64,000 nucleotides of DNA from Duganella sacchari (GTDB lineage: Bacteria; Pseudomonadota; Gammaproteobacteria; Burkholderiales; Burkholderiaceae_D): assembly GCF_900143065.1 (NCBI RefSeq), contig NZ_FRCX01000011.1:62001-126000 (forward strand), given 5' to 3'. The translations under genes were made by a program, and so were the position numbers. A model generated the notes under the pieces. It was not told the DNA's origin and made no database searches. It worked only from the letters and a program-made list of their open reading frames with translations. This document shows positions 18,886 through 25,850 of the stretch, in pieces (position 1 is the first letter of the stretch; each line of letters starts with the position of its first letter).

Positions 18886-19650
18886 TTATTTCTTTTTTGC
18901 CGCCGTGCGCGATGAAAAATGCAGATAGCCCCAGCGTTCCGGCACGTGCATATCGATCACGCCCTGGGGCGACCAGACCCAGTTGTCTTCATTGGGTTTG
19001 CCGGCGGTCCACTCGACGCGGCTGAAATTGATGCGCCAGGTGCTGCCATCCCGGGGCTGCAGCACGCTCTGGCGGTTGGCAAACGCGGACAAGGGATAGG
19101 CAATTTCCACGGTCCAGCCATGGTCTTTGTCTGACGACCTGTTCAGCGTGCCCTGCACGGCAATTGCCGTCTTCAGGCCGGCAATATCCCAGCTGTTATC
19201 GGGCTGGCCGTCCTGGTTGTAGGGCTTGGGCAGAAACAGGTCCCAGCCGGTATTGAGTGCGTTGATCTCAAACTCGTAATAGCTTGCAGTCTCCGGCAGC
19301 GGCTTGATGAACACCTCGAAATCATTGTCCTTGAAGATCACGGAATCGCGCTCGGTCAGCGTGGCCTTGACGTCCGGCTCTTCAAGCTCGGCGGCGATGT
19401 AGAGGTACTGATCGTCCCACAGCATTTTTACGCGGGTGCGGAACTTGGGACGGGGCTTGCTGTCGCCTTCGATGTCCACGAAGTCCGAAGTCCACGGCGC
19501 CTGCTGCCAGGCCGGGTCGTCCAGCTTGCCGTCGATATGGATGGGTGCGGCCGCCCTGAGGCATTCATAGGCCAGTGGCGCCGGCAATTCGGCCGCCGCT
19601 GCCGTCGTCGCCAGCAACGACACCATGCATATTTTCGCGCCTGTTTTCAT
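18886..19650 (-). CDS. Exported carbohydrate-binding family 9-like protein
   Basis: A 254-residue secreted protein with a signal peptide (MKTGAKICMVSLLATTAAAA) and a single CBM9-like beta-sandwich: IHIDGKLDDPAWQQAPWTSDF at the start, LWDDQYLYIAAELEEPDV, DNDFEVFIKP, YYEFEINALNTGWDLFL, and a terminal GYLHFS. Domains of this kind occur in sugar-utilisation loci and may bind or process glycans; some are fused to glycosidases, but this one stands alone. TAGGAG precedes the ATG at 19650. It is a separate unit next to the receptor gene and shares its 20-bp site, so the two are probably induced together. Ligand not known. Confidence 0.85.
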   Translation of the reverse strand: MKTGAKICMVSLLATTAAAAELPAPLAYECLRAAAPIHIDGKLDDPAWQQAPWTSDFVDIEGDSKPRPKFRTRVKMLWDDQYLYIAAELEEPDVKATLTERDSVIFKDNDFEVFIKPLPETASYYEFEINALNTGWDLFLPKPYNQDGQPDNSWDIAGLKTAIAVQGTLNRSSDKDHGWTVEIAYPLSAFANRQSVLQPRDGSTWRINFSRVEWTAGKPNEDNWVWSPQGVIDMHVPERWGYLHFSSRTAAKKK

Positions 19651-19680
19651 CCCAAAACTCCTAGCACCTGTGATCCCCAA

Positions 19681-19709
19681 AATTTAACAAGCAGCCAATA
19701 CCACTTCAA
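19681..19709 (-). promoter_or_regulatory. Putative promoter of the CBM9-like gene
   Basis: On the minus strand TTGAAG (19709-19704) and TAAATT (19686-19681) are spaced 17 bp apart, 31 bases before the ATG. The -35 box is nearly that of the receptor promoter. Confidence 0.5.
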
Positions 19710-19733
19710 ACCCTTTTGGCATTTCCGGGCGTT

Positions 19734-19753
19734 TTTAGTGAACTTTAGTAAAC
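19734..19753. promoter_or_regulatory. Second copy of the 20-bp tandem-repeat site
   Basis: TTTAGTGAACTTTAGTAAAC, two 10-bp repeats differing at one base. It ends 24 bp from the CBM9 -35 box, exactly as the receptor copy does. It also lies 13 bp before a plus-strand candidate promoter (19767-19794), so it could influence the divergent binding-protein gene too. Confidence 0.65.
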
Positions 19754-19766
19754 AAGAATCGGGGGA

Positions 19767-19794
19767 TTGTCTTCGCCCGAGCTTCGTGTAAGCT
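19767..19794 (+). promoter_or_regulatory. Candidate promoter of the first solute-binding protein gene
   Basis: TTGTCT (19767-19772) and TAAGCT (19789-19794) with a 16-bp spacer, 43 bases before the ATG at 19838. The hexamers are only moderate matches. Confidence 0.4.
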
Positions 19795-19837
19795 AGTGGG
19801 CCAAGAGCGTCAACACGCCGGATTTTTTGGGGATCGT

Positions 19838-20620
19838 ATGAGAGGCTGGGACAAGGGACTGCACTACCTGCTTGCGGGAGCTTGCTGCATTCCATTGCTG
19901 GCCGCTGCCGCGCCGGCCGACCCCGTGGTCCAGCTACGCACGGCCGCCCAAGAAGGCACCGAGCCCAAATTCATCCCGGCCGGCAAGGACCGCGTCACCG
20001 GCCTGTGCGTGGACATCATGCGCGCTGTCGAGCAAATCGATCCAGGCCTGCGCTTCGTCGGCGACCAGCGCTGGAAGCCGCTGATCCGCGCTTACTCCGA
20101 ACTGGAAACCGGCGTCGAAGACATCCAATGCGCGGTCCAGCGCACGCCTGAGCGCGAGAAGAAATACAACTTCATCGGTCCGGCCCTGTTCACCATCGAA
20201 TACCATTTCCTGGTACGCGCCAATGACGACATCAGCATCAGCTCATGGGACGATGTGCGCAAGCTGGCGCCCAACAACGTGGTGCTGGTCAACCGCGGCT
20301 TTGCCGCCGGCGACATCATTGCCGCCATGGGCGGAATTGAAATCGACGCGCGTTCCACCCAGCAGGAACTGAACCTGCAAAAACTCATCGCCGGCCGCGG
20401 TCGCCTGTATTTCCACCGCGGCCCCGGCCTGCAACGACTGCTGGAACGCACCGGCACTACCGATAAAGTGAAAATTCTGCCGCAGGTGATGTACAGCGCC
20501 AAACTCTACTTTGCCACCCGCAAGCAGCTCGACAGCAAAGTGCTCGACCGCATCGCCAGCGCGCTGTTTGTGCTGGAGAAAAAAGGCGAACTGGACAAGC
20601 TGATGCGCAAATGGGATTGA
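19838..20620 (+). CDS. Family-3 solute-binding-like periplasmic protein (paralogue 1)
   Basis: A 260-residue exported protein with a signal peptide (about 1-27, LLAGACCIPLLAAAAPA) and a bacterial extracellular solute-binding family 3 (SBP_bac_3) fold: EGTEPKFIPAGKDRVTGLCVDIM at the N-terminal lobe, DIQCAVQRTPER, then SSWDDVRKLA and VLVNRGFAAGD in the second lobe. No ABC permease or ATPase is encoded nearby, so it may be an orphan receptor or serve a distant transporter. It resembles the protein at 21543-22310 over its whole length. GGGGAT precedes the ATG at 19838; a GTG at 19796 is less likely. It is divergent from the CBM9 gene. Confidence 0.8.
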   Translation: MRGWDKGLHYLLAGACCIPLLAAAAPADPVVQLRTAAQEGTEPKFIPAGKDRVTGLCVDIMRAVEQIDPGLRFVGDQRWKPLIRAYSELETGVEDIQCAVQRTPEREKKYNFIGPALFTIEYHFLVRANDDISISSWDDVRKLAPNNVVLVNRGFAAGDIIAAMGGIEIDARSTQQELNLQKLIAGRGRLYFHRGPGLQRLLERTGTTDKVKILPQVMYSAKLYFATRKQLDSKVLDRIASALFVLEKKGELDKLMRKWD

Positions 20621-20712
20621 TGCGCTTGAAATCGCGGACGTGATAATTTGTGAGTATTTCCTCAAGTTAATATTGATAAAATCGCGAGCATTTCGTTTTA
20701 TTCTCACTCCCG

Positions 20713-21480
20713 ATGAAAAAATCTCTATTACTTGCTGCCGCCTTATTGCTGTCCAACGCGGCGCACGCCGCCGAAGCGCCACGCAAATACGGCATCCTGT
20801 CGCTGGTGGGCGATAGCATTTCCACCATCACCTATGTGCCGGAAACGGGCACCAAGCTGGATGCCAATGACAAGCAAGTCTACTCGCTGGGTGACAACAC
20901 CTTCTTTGACGAAGCCGCCATTCGCGCCACCAGCGCCGCAATCCAGGCAACCCAGCCCGAGGCCGGACGCTTCCTGATGTTGACCACCGACGCCGAGCTG
21001 CACAAGGCTCAAAACACCATGTTCGATGAGCCGTCCAGCAATCAGGCCAACCGTGATTTCCTGAAAACGCTGTGGAAAGACAAGGGCTTGACCCATGTGA
21101 TCCTGGTGACCAAGTACCGCGCCGATACCGACCTGAAATTCATGCACGAGTCCGGTGGCACCGGCAAGATCGAAGGTCTGGGCTTTTACATGGACAATTT
21201 GGTGGAAGTGGTCGCCCATAAAGAAAAATCCAGCGAAAGCACACAAGGCGTGCTGATGCCATTCGCTTATATCAAGCTGCGCCTGATTGACGCTGACACG
21301 CTGGCCGTGCAGCGCGAAGTGCGGCTCAAACAAAGCGAACTGGTCACCTACGCGCAAAATGCCGAAGACCGCAACGTGCGCACCTGGGCCGCACTGAGCG
21401 CCAAAGAGAAATCTGATTATCTGGACCATTTGCTGCGCCAAGCCGTAACAGAAGGCATTCCACGTCTGCTCAAGCCCTAA
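20713..21480 (+). CDS. Exported protein of unknown function
   Basis: A 255-residue protein with a clear signal peptide (MKKSLLLAAALLLSNAAHAA). I do not recognise a family. The mature part starts with a strand-rich KYGILSLVGDSISTITYVPETG, then LTHVILVTKYRADTD and GLGFYMDNLVEVV, and ends in a charged helical segment LSAKEKSDYLDHLLRQAVTEG. No catalytic motif, lipobox or membrane helix is visible. It is soluble periplasmic by prediction. It lies between two paralogous solute-binding proteins, 92 bases after the first and 62 before the second, in the same direction. The Shine-Dalgarno is weak. Confidence 0.75.
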   Translation: MKKSLLLAAALLLSNAAHAAEAPRKYGILSLVGDSISTITYVPETGTKLDANDKQVYSLGDNTFFDEAAIRATSAAIQATQPEAGRFLMLTTDAELHKAQNTMFDEPSSNQANRDFLKTLWKDKGLTHVILVTKYRADTDLKFMHESGGTGKIEGLGFYMDNLVEVVAHKEKSSESTQGVLMPFAYIKLRLIDADTLAVQREVRLKQSELVTYAQNAEDRNVRTWAALSAKEKSDYLDHLLRQAVTEGIPRLLKP

Positions 21481-21542
21481 TCCCCCGACTCAGCCCGCTC
21501 TGCTCTATACTGCCATTTTACGAACACGGGTACGGGGGTGAG

Positions 21543-22310
21543 ATGCTGCCGAAGGGATTGCGCTGCGGACTGACGCTGCTGTGTGCATTGCTGGGTACGC
21601 ATGTCTGGGCGGCGCCCACGGAGCTGAAAGTCGTGGCACAGGAAGGCACGGAACCCAAGTACATTCCGGCCGGCATCGGCCGCGTGGTCGGGCTGTGCGT
21701 GGACCTGTACCGCGCCATCGAACGGATTGAGCCCAGCGTGGTGTTTGTCGGCGACCAGCAATGGACGCCGGCGCTGCAAGCGCTGTCGCAACTGGCCAGC
21801 CACGAGCATGACGCCTTGTGCGCCGTGCAGCGCACCGAGGAGCGCACCCGCCAGTATAGCTTTCTCGAGCCGGCCATCTTCCAGTTCCGCTACCAGCTGA
21901 TTGCGCGCGCCGGCGATACGGCCGCCATCAACAGCTGGGATGACGTCCGCAAGCTGGGCGCCAACGGCGTGATCCTCACCAACCGCGGCTATACCGCGCC
22001 GGGCATGCTGGATCGCATCGGCGGCCTGCAGGTCGATGCCAGCTCCAGCACGCCGTCCGCCAACCTGCAAAAGCTGATTGCCGGACGCGGCCGCTTCTTC
22101 CTGCACCGCGCGCCGGGCATGCAAGGCTTTATCGAGCGCGCCGGCGCCACCAGCAAGGTCAAAATCCTGCCCGCCGTGATGGCCACCGTGGATGTCTACA
22201 TGGCGCTGGGCACGCACGTCGATCCGGCCGTGCGCCAGCGCGTGCAGCGCGCCGTGGAGCAGCTGGAAAAATCCGGCGAGCTGGCGCGCCTGTTCAGGAA
22301 GTGGGACTAA
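21543..22310 (+). CDS. Family-3 solute-binding-like periplasmic protein (paralogue 2)
   Basis: A 255-residue paralogue of the 19838 gene product: it shares AQEGTEPK(F/Y)IPAG, GLCVD, FVGDQ, CAVQRT, SWDDVRKL, NRG, NLQKLIAGRGR and the C-terminal RKWD. A signal peptide (about 1-23) ends near HVWAAP. The two copies with one gene between them suggest local duplication followed by divergence. GGGGGTGAG precedes the ATG. The stop codon overlaps the convergent phzF-like stop by two bases. No transporter partner is seen. Ligand unknown; amino acid or small organic acid is the family norm. Confidence 0.8.
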   Translation: MLPKGLRCGLTLLCALLGTHVWAAPTELKVVAQEGTEPKYIPAGIGRVVGLCVDLYRAIERIEPSVVFVGDQQWTPALQALSQLASHEHDALCAVQRTEERTRQYSFLEPAIFQFRYQLIARAGDTAAINSWDDVRKLGANGVILTNRGYTAPGMLDRIGGLQVDASSSTPSANLQKLIAGRGRFFLHRAPGMQGFIERAGATSKVKILPAVMATVDVYMALGTHVDPAVRQRVQRAVEQLEKSGELARLFRKWD

Positions 22311-23152
22311 TCGCCGATCATCCGGGCGTTACCCGAGACGCGGATCGAACTGCCCGGCTGGTCCGGGATCTGCACTTGCAGATGGCAAGGCGCCCCCATG
22401 TCTTCGCCCTGAATGATGTCGATGGCGCCGCCATGCGGCCAATCCAGGTCACGCAGATACCCCGCCAGCGCCGCCGCTGCCGCACCGGTGGCCGGATCTT
22501 CATACACGCCGCTTGACGCAAATGGATTGCGCGCATGGAAGCGCTGCGGCGTTTCCGCGTGCACCAGCGAAATCGTGGTCAGGCCATAGCGCTGCATCAG
22601 GCTGCGGCCCGCATCGAGCTTGTACTGCATGGCGCGCAGCCGGTCGCGGCTGTTCAGCGCCAGCACCAGATGGTGCACGCCGCCGTTGGCCACCGCCGGC
22701 GGAATGCGGTCATCCAGATCGGACAGCCGGTAGCCAAACAGCGCCAGCGCCTCCTGCACCAGCGCCGGCGAAGCAGGCGAACTGGAGGTCGGCGGCGACT
22801 GCAGCGCGGCGGTCGCGCCCCGGTCCTGGCGGCGGCCCTCCACCGTCACGCGGGCGTGGTTGGTGGTGAGCGGAAAAATCCCGTCGCCATTCTGCTGCGC
22901 CAGCACGGCGCCCAGCGCAATGGTGGCATGGCCGCAGAAAGCGATCTCGCCATCCGGCGAAAAATAGCGCACGCGCCAGCCATCTTCATGGGGCGCGGCA
23001 AAGACGGTTTCCGAATAGCCCATCTCGGTGGCAATGCGCTGCATGGCAGGCTCCTCCGGCAGCGCGGCGCGGATCATGACGCCGGCCGGGTTGCCGCCCT
23101 CTTCCCCTGCGGTGAAGGCGGCAACTTTGTGAACTTTGGTAATGGTCTGCAT
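22307..23152 (-). CDS. PhzF-family isomerase/epimerase-like protein
   Basis: A 281-residue member of the PhzF/diaminopimelate-epimerase-fold family. Signatures are GGNPAGVMI at the start, YSETVF with the catalytic Glu, FSPDGEIAFCGHATIA, and DPATGAAAAALAGYL in the second domain. PhzF itself isomerises DHHA in phenazine synthesis, but no other phz gene is here, so the substrate is unknown. The ATG at 23152 has GGAG 7-8 nt upstream; an upstream in-frame ATG at 23212 lacks a site. Its stop overlaps the end of the convergent binding-protein gene. Confidence 0.88.
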   Translation of the reverse strand: MQTITKVHKVAAFTAGEEGGNPAGVMIRAALPEEPAMQRIATEMGYSETVFAAPHEDGWRVRYFSPDGEIAFCGHATIALGAVLAQQNGDGIFPLTTNHARVTVEGRRQDRGATAALQSPPTSSSPASPALVQEALALFGYRLSDLDDRIPPAVANGGVHHLVLALNSRDRLRAMQYKLDAGRSLMQRYGLTTISLVHAETPQRFHARNPFASSGVYEDPATGAAAAALAGYLRDLDWPHGGAIDIIQGEDMGAPCHLQVQIPDQPGSSIRVSGNARMIGD

Positions 23153-23247
23153 GTTGTCTCCGAAATCTGAAGGATGGAAAACTTGATTGACAGCAATGAC
23201 GGTTATGGCCACTATCGTTGTTTCACTGACTTCTAAGCGAACTCGCC

Positions 23248-25359
23248 ATGACTATACCGCGACTTTCCCTTCTTGCCTTCATCATTTCGGCCCAATTGAC
23301 GGGCCAGGCCCTGGCAGCGGATACCGCGCCGGCCAAACACGCCATCACCCACGAGGACGTCTGGCTGATGAAGCGCGTTGGCGCACCGCAGCCCAGCCCG
23401 GACGGAAAATGGGCCGTGTTCTCCGTCACCGATCCTGCGTATGACAGCAAGGACCAATGGTCGGACCTGTGGATCAAATCGCTGAGCGACGACACGCCGG
23501 CACGCCGCCTGACCTTCAGCAAAGGCGGCGAAGGCAGCATCAACTGGTCGCCGGACAGCAAGCAGCTGATCTTCGTTGCCAAGCGCGAAGGCGACGAGGC
23601 CGGCCAGATCTACCGCATCGACGTCGCCGGCGGCGGCGAGGCCCAGCGCCTGACCACGCTGACGCTGGGTGCACGCCAGCCGAAATTCAGCCCGGACGGC
23701 AAGCAGATCCTGTTCGTCAGCGACATCTTCCCTGGCAACGTCACCGAAGAAGACGTCAAGAAAACGGCGAAAGAACGCAAGGACCGCAAATACTCGGCAC
23801 GCGCTTACGAAAGCTTCCCGCCACGCTTCTTCGACAAATGGCTGGACGACAAAAAAGTCCGCCTGTTCGTCATGAACGCCGAGATTGGCGCCGCGCCGCG
23901 CGACCTGCTCAGCGCCACCAAACTGGCCGCACAGCCAGGCTTTGGCGGCGGCCAGGGCGACGAAGGCCAGTCGCTGGACGCGATCTGGGCGCCGGATGGC
24001 AAAGCCGTGGTGTTCTCCGCCTCGACCAACCGCGACGAACTGGCGCGCGCAGCCGGCTACACGCAACTCTTCAGCGTGCCCGTGGCCGGTGGCGAAGCCA
24101 GCCAGCTCACCGCCGACAAGCACACCTACAGCAACCTCAAATTCAGCCATGACGGCAAGACCCTGTTCACACTGACCGAAGCGGAAGAGCCCGGCAAAGT
24201 GTACGACGTCAGCCGCATCGCCAGCCTGGCATGGCCCGTGACCAATCCAGCGCCAAAGATCCTGACCGCGTCGCTGGACCGCTCGATCTCGCGCTACGCG
24301 CTGCCAGCCGGCAGCAACCGCGTGGTGTTCAGCTACGAGCACGCCGGACTGGAACAGCTGCACTCGATTAACTACGCGGGCGGCGACCTGCGTGACGAAG
24401 CATCGCTGCCGACCGGCAGCATCAACTCGCTCAACGCCGGCGGCAAGGCGCTGGTCGGCGTGTGGGAATCAGCCATCAACCCGCCCGAGATCTACGCCTT
24501 CGGCAACGGCGCGCCAAAACGCCTGACCTCGTTCAACACCGAACGCGCTGGCGGTATCGACTGGCAAGCGCCAGAGCACTTCTGGTTCAAAGCCAGCGAC
24601 GGCCGCATGATCCACAACATGATCGTCAAACCCGCCAACTTTGACCCCAACAAAAAATACCCGCTGTTTGCCGTCATCCACGGCGGCGCGGCCAATATGT
24701 GGCGCGACCAGTTCGTACTGCGCTGGAACTACCACCTGCTGGCCCAGCCCGGCTACGTCGTCCTGCTGACCGACTACAAAGGCTCGACCGGCTACGGCGA
24801 AGAATTCGCCCGTGCGATCCAGGGCGACCCGCTGAAAGGCCCAGGCGACGAAGTCAACGAAGCGGTCGACGAAGCCGTCAAAAAATACAGCTACATCGAC
24901 GGCAGCAAACTGGCCGCAGGCGGCGCCAGCTACGGCGGCCACCTGGCCAACTGGCTGCAGGCCACCACCACGCGCTACAAAGCCATCGTCTCGCACGCGG
25001 GCGAAATGGACCTGATCATGCAATGGGGCACCAGCGACAGCGTGTGGGGCCGTGAAGTGAACAGCGGCGGCCCGGTGTGGGGCGACAAAGCCGTGTGGCG
25101 CGAACAAAGCCCGGTACTGCAGGCGGGCAATCACGAAAAAGGCACCGGCTTCAAGACGCCGATCCTGATCTCCGTAGGCGAACTCGACTACCGCGTGCCG
25201 GCCAACAACGCGCTCATGAACTTCGCCACCCAGCAACGTCTGAACGTGCCCAGCAAGCTGTTAGTATTCCCGGACGAAAATCACTGGATACTCAAAGGCG
25301 AGAACAGCCGCTACTTCTACAGCGAGGTCCATGCCTGGCTGGCGAAATACCTCAACTAA
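23248..25359 (+). CDS. S9-family prolyl oligopeptidase/acylaminoacyl-peptidase, exported
   Basis: A 703-residue serine peptidase with a signal peptide ending near GQALAAD. An N-terminal beta-propeller with WD-like/TolB-like repeats (SPDGKWAVFSV, SPDSKQLIFVAK, SPDGKQILFVS, APDGKAVVFSAS) spans about 45-430. The C-terminal alpha/beta-hydrolase domain has the triad S561 in GASYGG, D647 in GELDYRV and H679 in ENHWI. Such enzymes cut short peptides, often from the N-terminus or after proline. The start at 23248 has a weak ribosome site. A MAPEG gene follows after 9 bases as an operon partner. Periplasmic location inferred. Confidence 0.92.
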   Translation: MTIPRLSLLAFIISAQLTGQALAADTAPAKHAITHEDVWLMKRVGAPQPSPDGKWAVFSVTDPAYDSKDQWSDLWIKSLSDDTPARRLTFSKGGEGSINWSPDSKQLIFVAKREGDEAGQIYRIDVAGGGEAQRLTTLTLGARQPKFSPDGKQILFVSDIFPGNVTEEDVKKTAKERKDRKYSARAYESFPPRFFDKWLDDKKVRLFVMNAEIGAAPRDLLSATKLAAQPGFGGGQGDEGQSLDAIWAPDGKAVVFSASTNRDELARAAGYTQLFSVPVAGGEASQLTADKHTYSNLKFSHDGKTLFTLTEAEEPGKVYDVSRIASLAWPVTNPAPKILTASLDRSISRYALPAGSNRVVFSYEHAGLEQLHSINYAGGDLRDEASLPTGSINSLNAGGKALVGVWESAINPPEIYAFGNGAPKRLTSFNTERAGGIDWQAPEHFWFKASDGRMIHNMIVKPANFDPNKKYPLFAVIHGGAANMWRDQFVLRWNYHLLAQPGYVVLLTDYKGSTGYGEEFARAIQGDPLKGPGDEVNEAVDEAVKKYSYIDGSKLAAGGASYGGHLANWLQATTTRYKAIVSHAGEMDLIMQWGTSDSVWGREVNSGGPVWGDKAVWREQSPVLQAGNHEKGTGFKTPILISVGELDYRVPANNALMNFATQQRLNVPSKLLVFPDENHWILKGENSRYFYSEVHAWLAKYLN

Positions 25360-25368
25360 GGAGACAGC

Positions 25369-25749
25369 ATGACGAATGCAAACTGGTGCGTGTTGATAGC
25401 CTGCATATTGCCGATGGCCACCGTCGGCTTGGCAAAAGTGGCATCACGTGGCGCGGACAGCTACAACAACAAGCGTCCGCGCGACTGGGTCGCGGGACTG
25501 ACAGGCTGGAAATCCCGCGCCAACGCCGCGCAGCTGAACGGCTTTGAAGCACTGCCGCTGTTCATCGCCGCCGTCGTACTGGCCCAGCAGGCGCATGCAG
25601 ACCAGGCAAGCATCGACATGCTGGCGATCAGCTTCATCGCCGTGCGGCTGGTGTACATCGCCGTCTACCTTGCCAACATCCACATCCTGCGCACGCTGGT
25701 GTGGATCAGCGGACTAGGGATCAGCATCGCCATCCTCCTGTTGAGCTAA
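25369..25749 (+). CDS. MAPEG-family membrane protein
   Basis: A 126-residue integral membrane protein with about four helices and the MAPEG pattern: polar RPRDWVAGLTGWKSRANAAQLNGFEALPLFIAAVV with the conserved N-x-x-E, then RLVYIAVYLANI and LVWISGLGISIAILLLS. The eukaryotic family members are glutathione transferases or eicosanoid synthases; the bacterial ones are mostly untested. AAGGAG precedes the ATG. It follows the S9 peptidase by 9 bases. A perfect inverted repeat with a T-run ends the unit. Confidence 0.88.
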   Translation: MTNANWCVLIACILPMATVGLAKVASRGADSYNNKRPRDWVAGLTGWKSRANAAQLNGFEALPLFIAAVVLAQQAHADQASIDMLAISFIAVRLVYIAVYLANIHILRTLVWISGLGISIAILLLS

Positions 25750-25753
25750 ACAA

Positions 25754-25850
25754 TCCGGGGTCAGGTCCGTCATTTCTACACGGCCTCTACCGTAGCGCAC
25801 GCTACGGTAGAGGCCGTGTAGAAATGACGGACCTGACCCCGGAGTTTTTT
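25754..25850 (+). repeat. Perfect 44-bp-arm inverted repeat, GGGGTCAGG-type, acting as terminator
   Basis: Arms 25754-25797 and 25800-25843 are exact reverse complements with a 2-nt loop. GTTTTTT follows on the plus strand, so it would terminate the peptidase-MAPEG operon; it also sits directly after the stop of the convergent phosphoesterase gene (25849). It starts with CCGGGGTCAGGTCCGTCATT, and its GGGGTCAG core is shared with the palindromes at 54005 and 59153. This looks like a REP-type element; relation to a REP-associated transposase is inferred. Confidence 0.85.
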
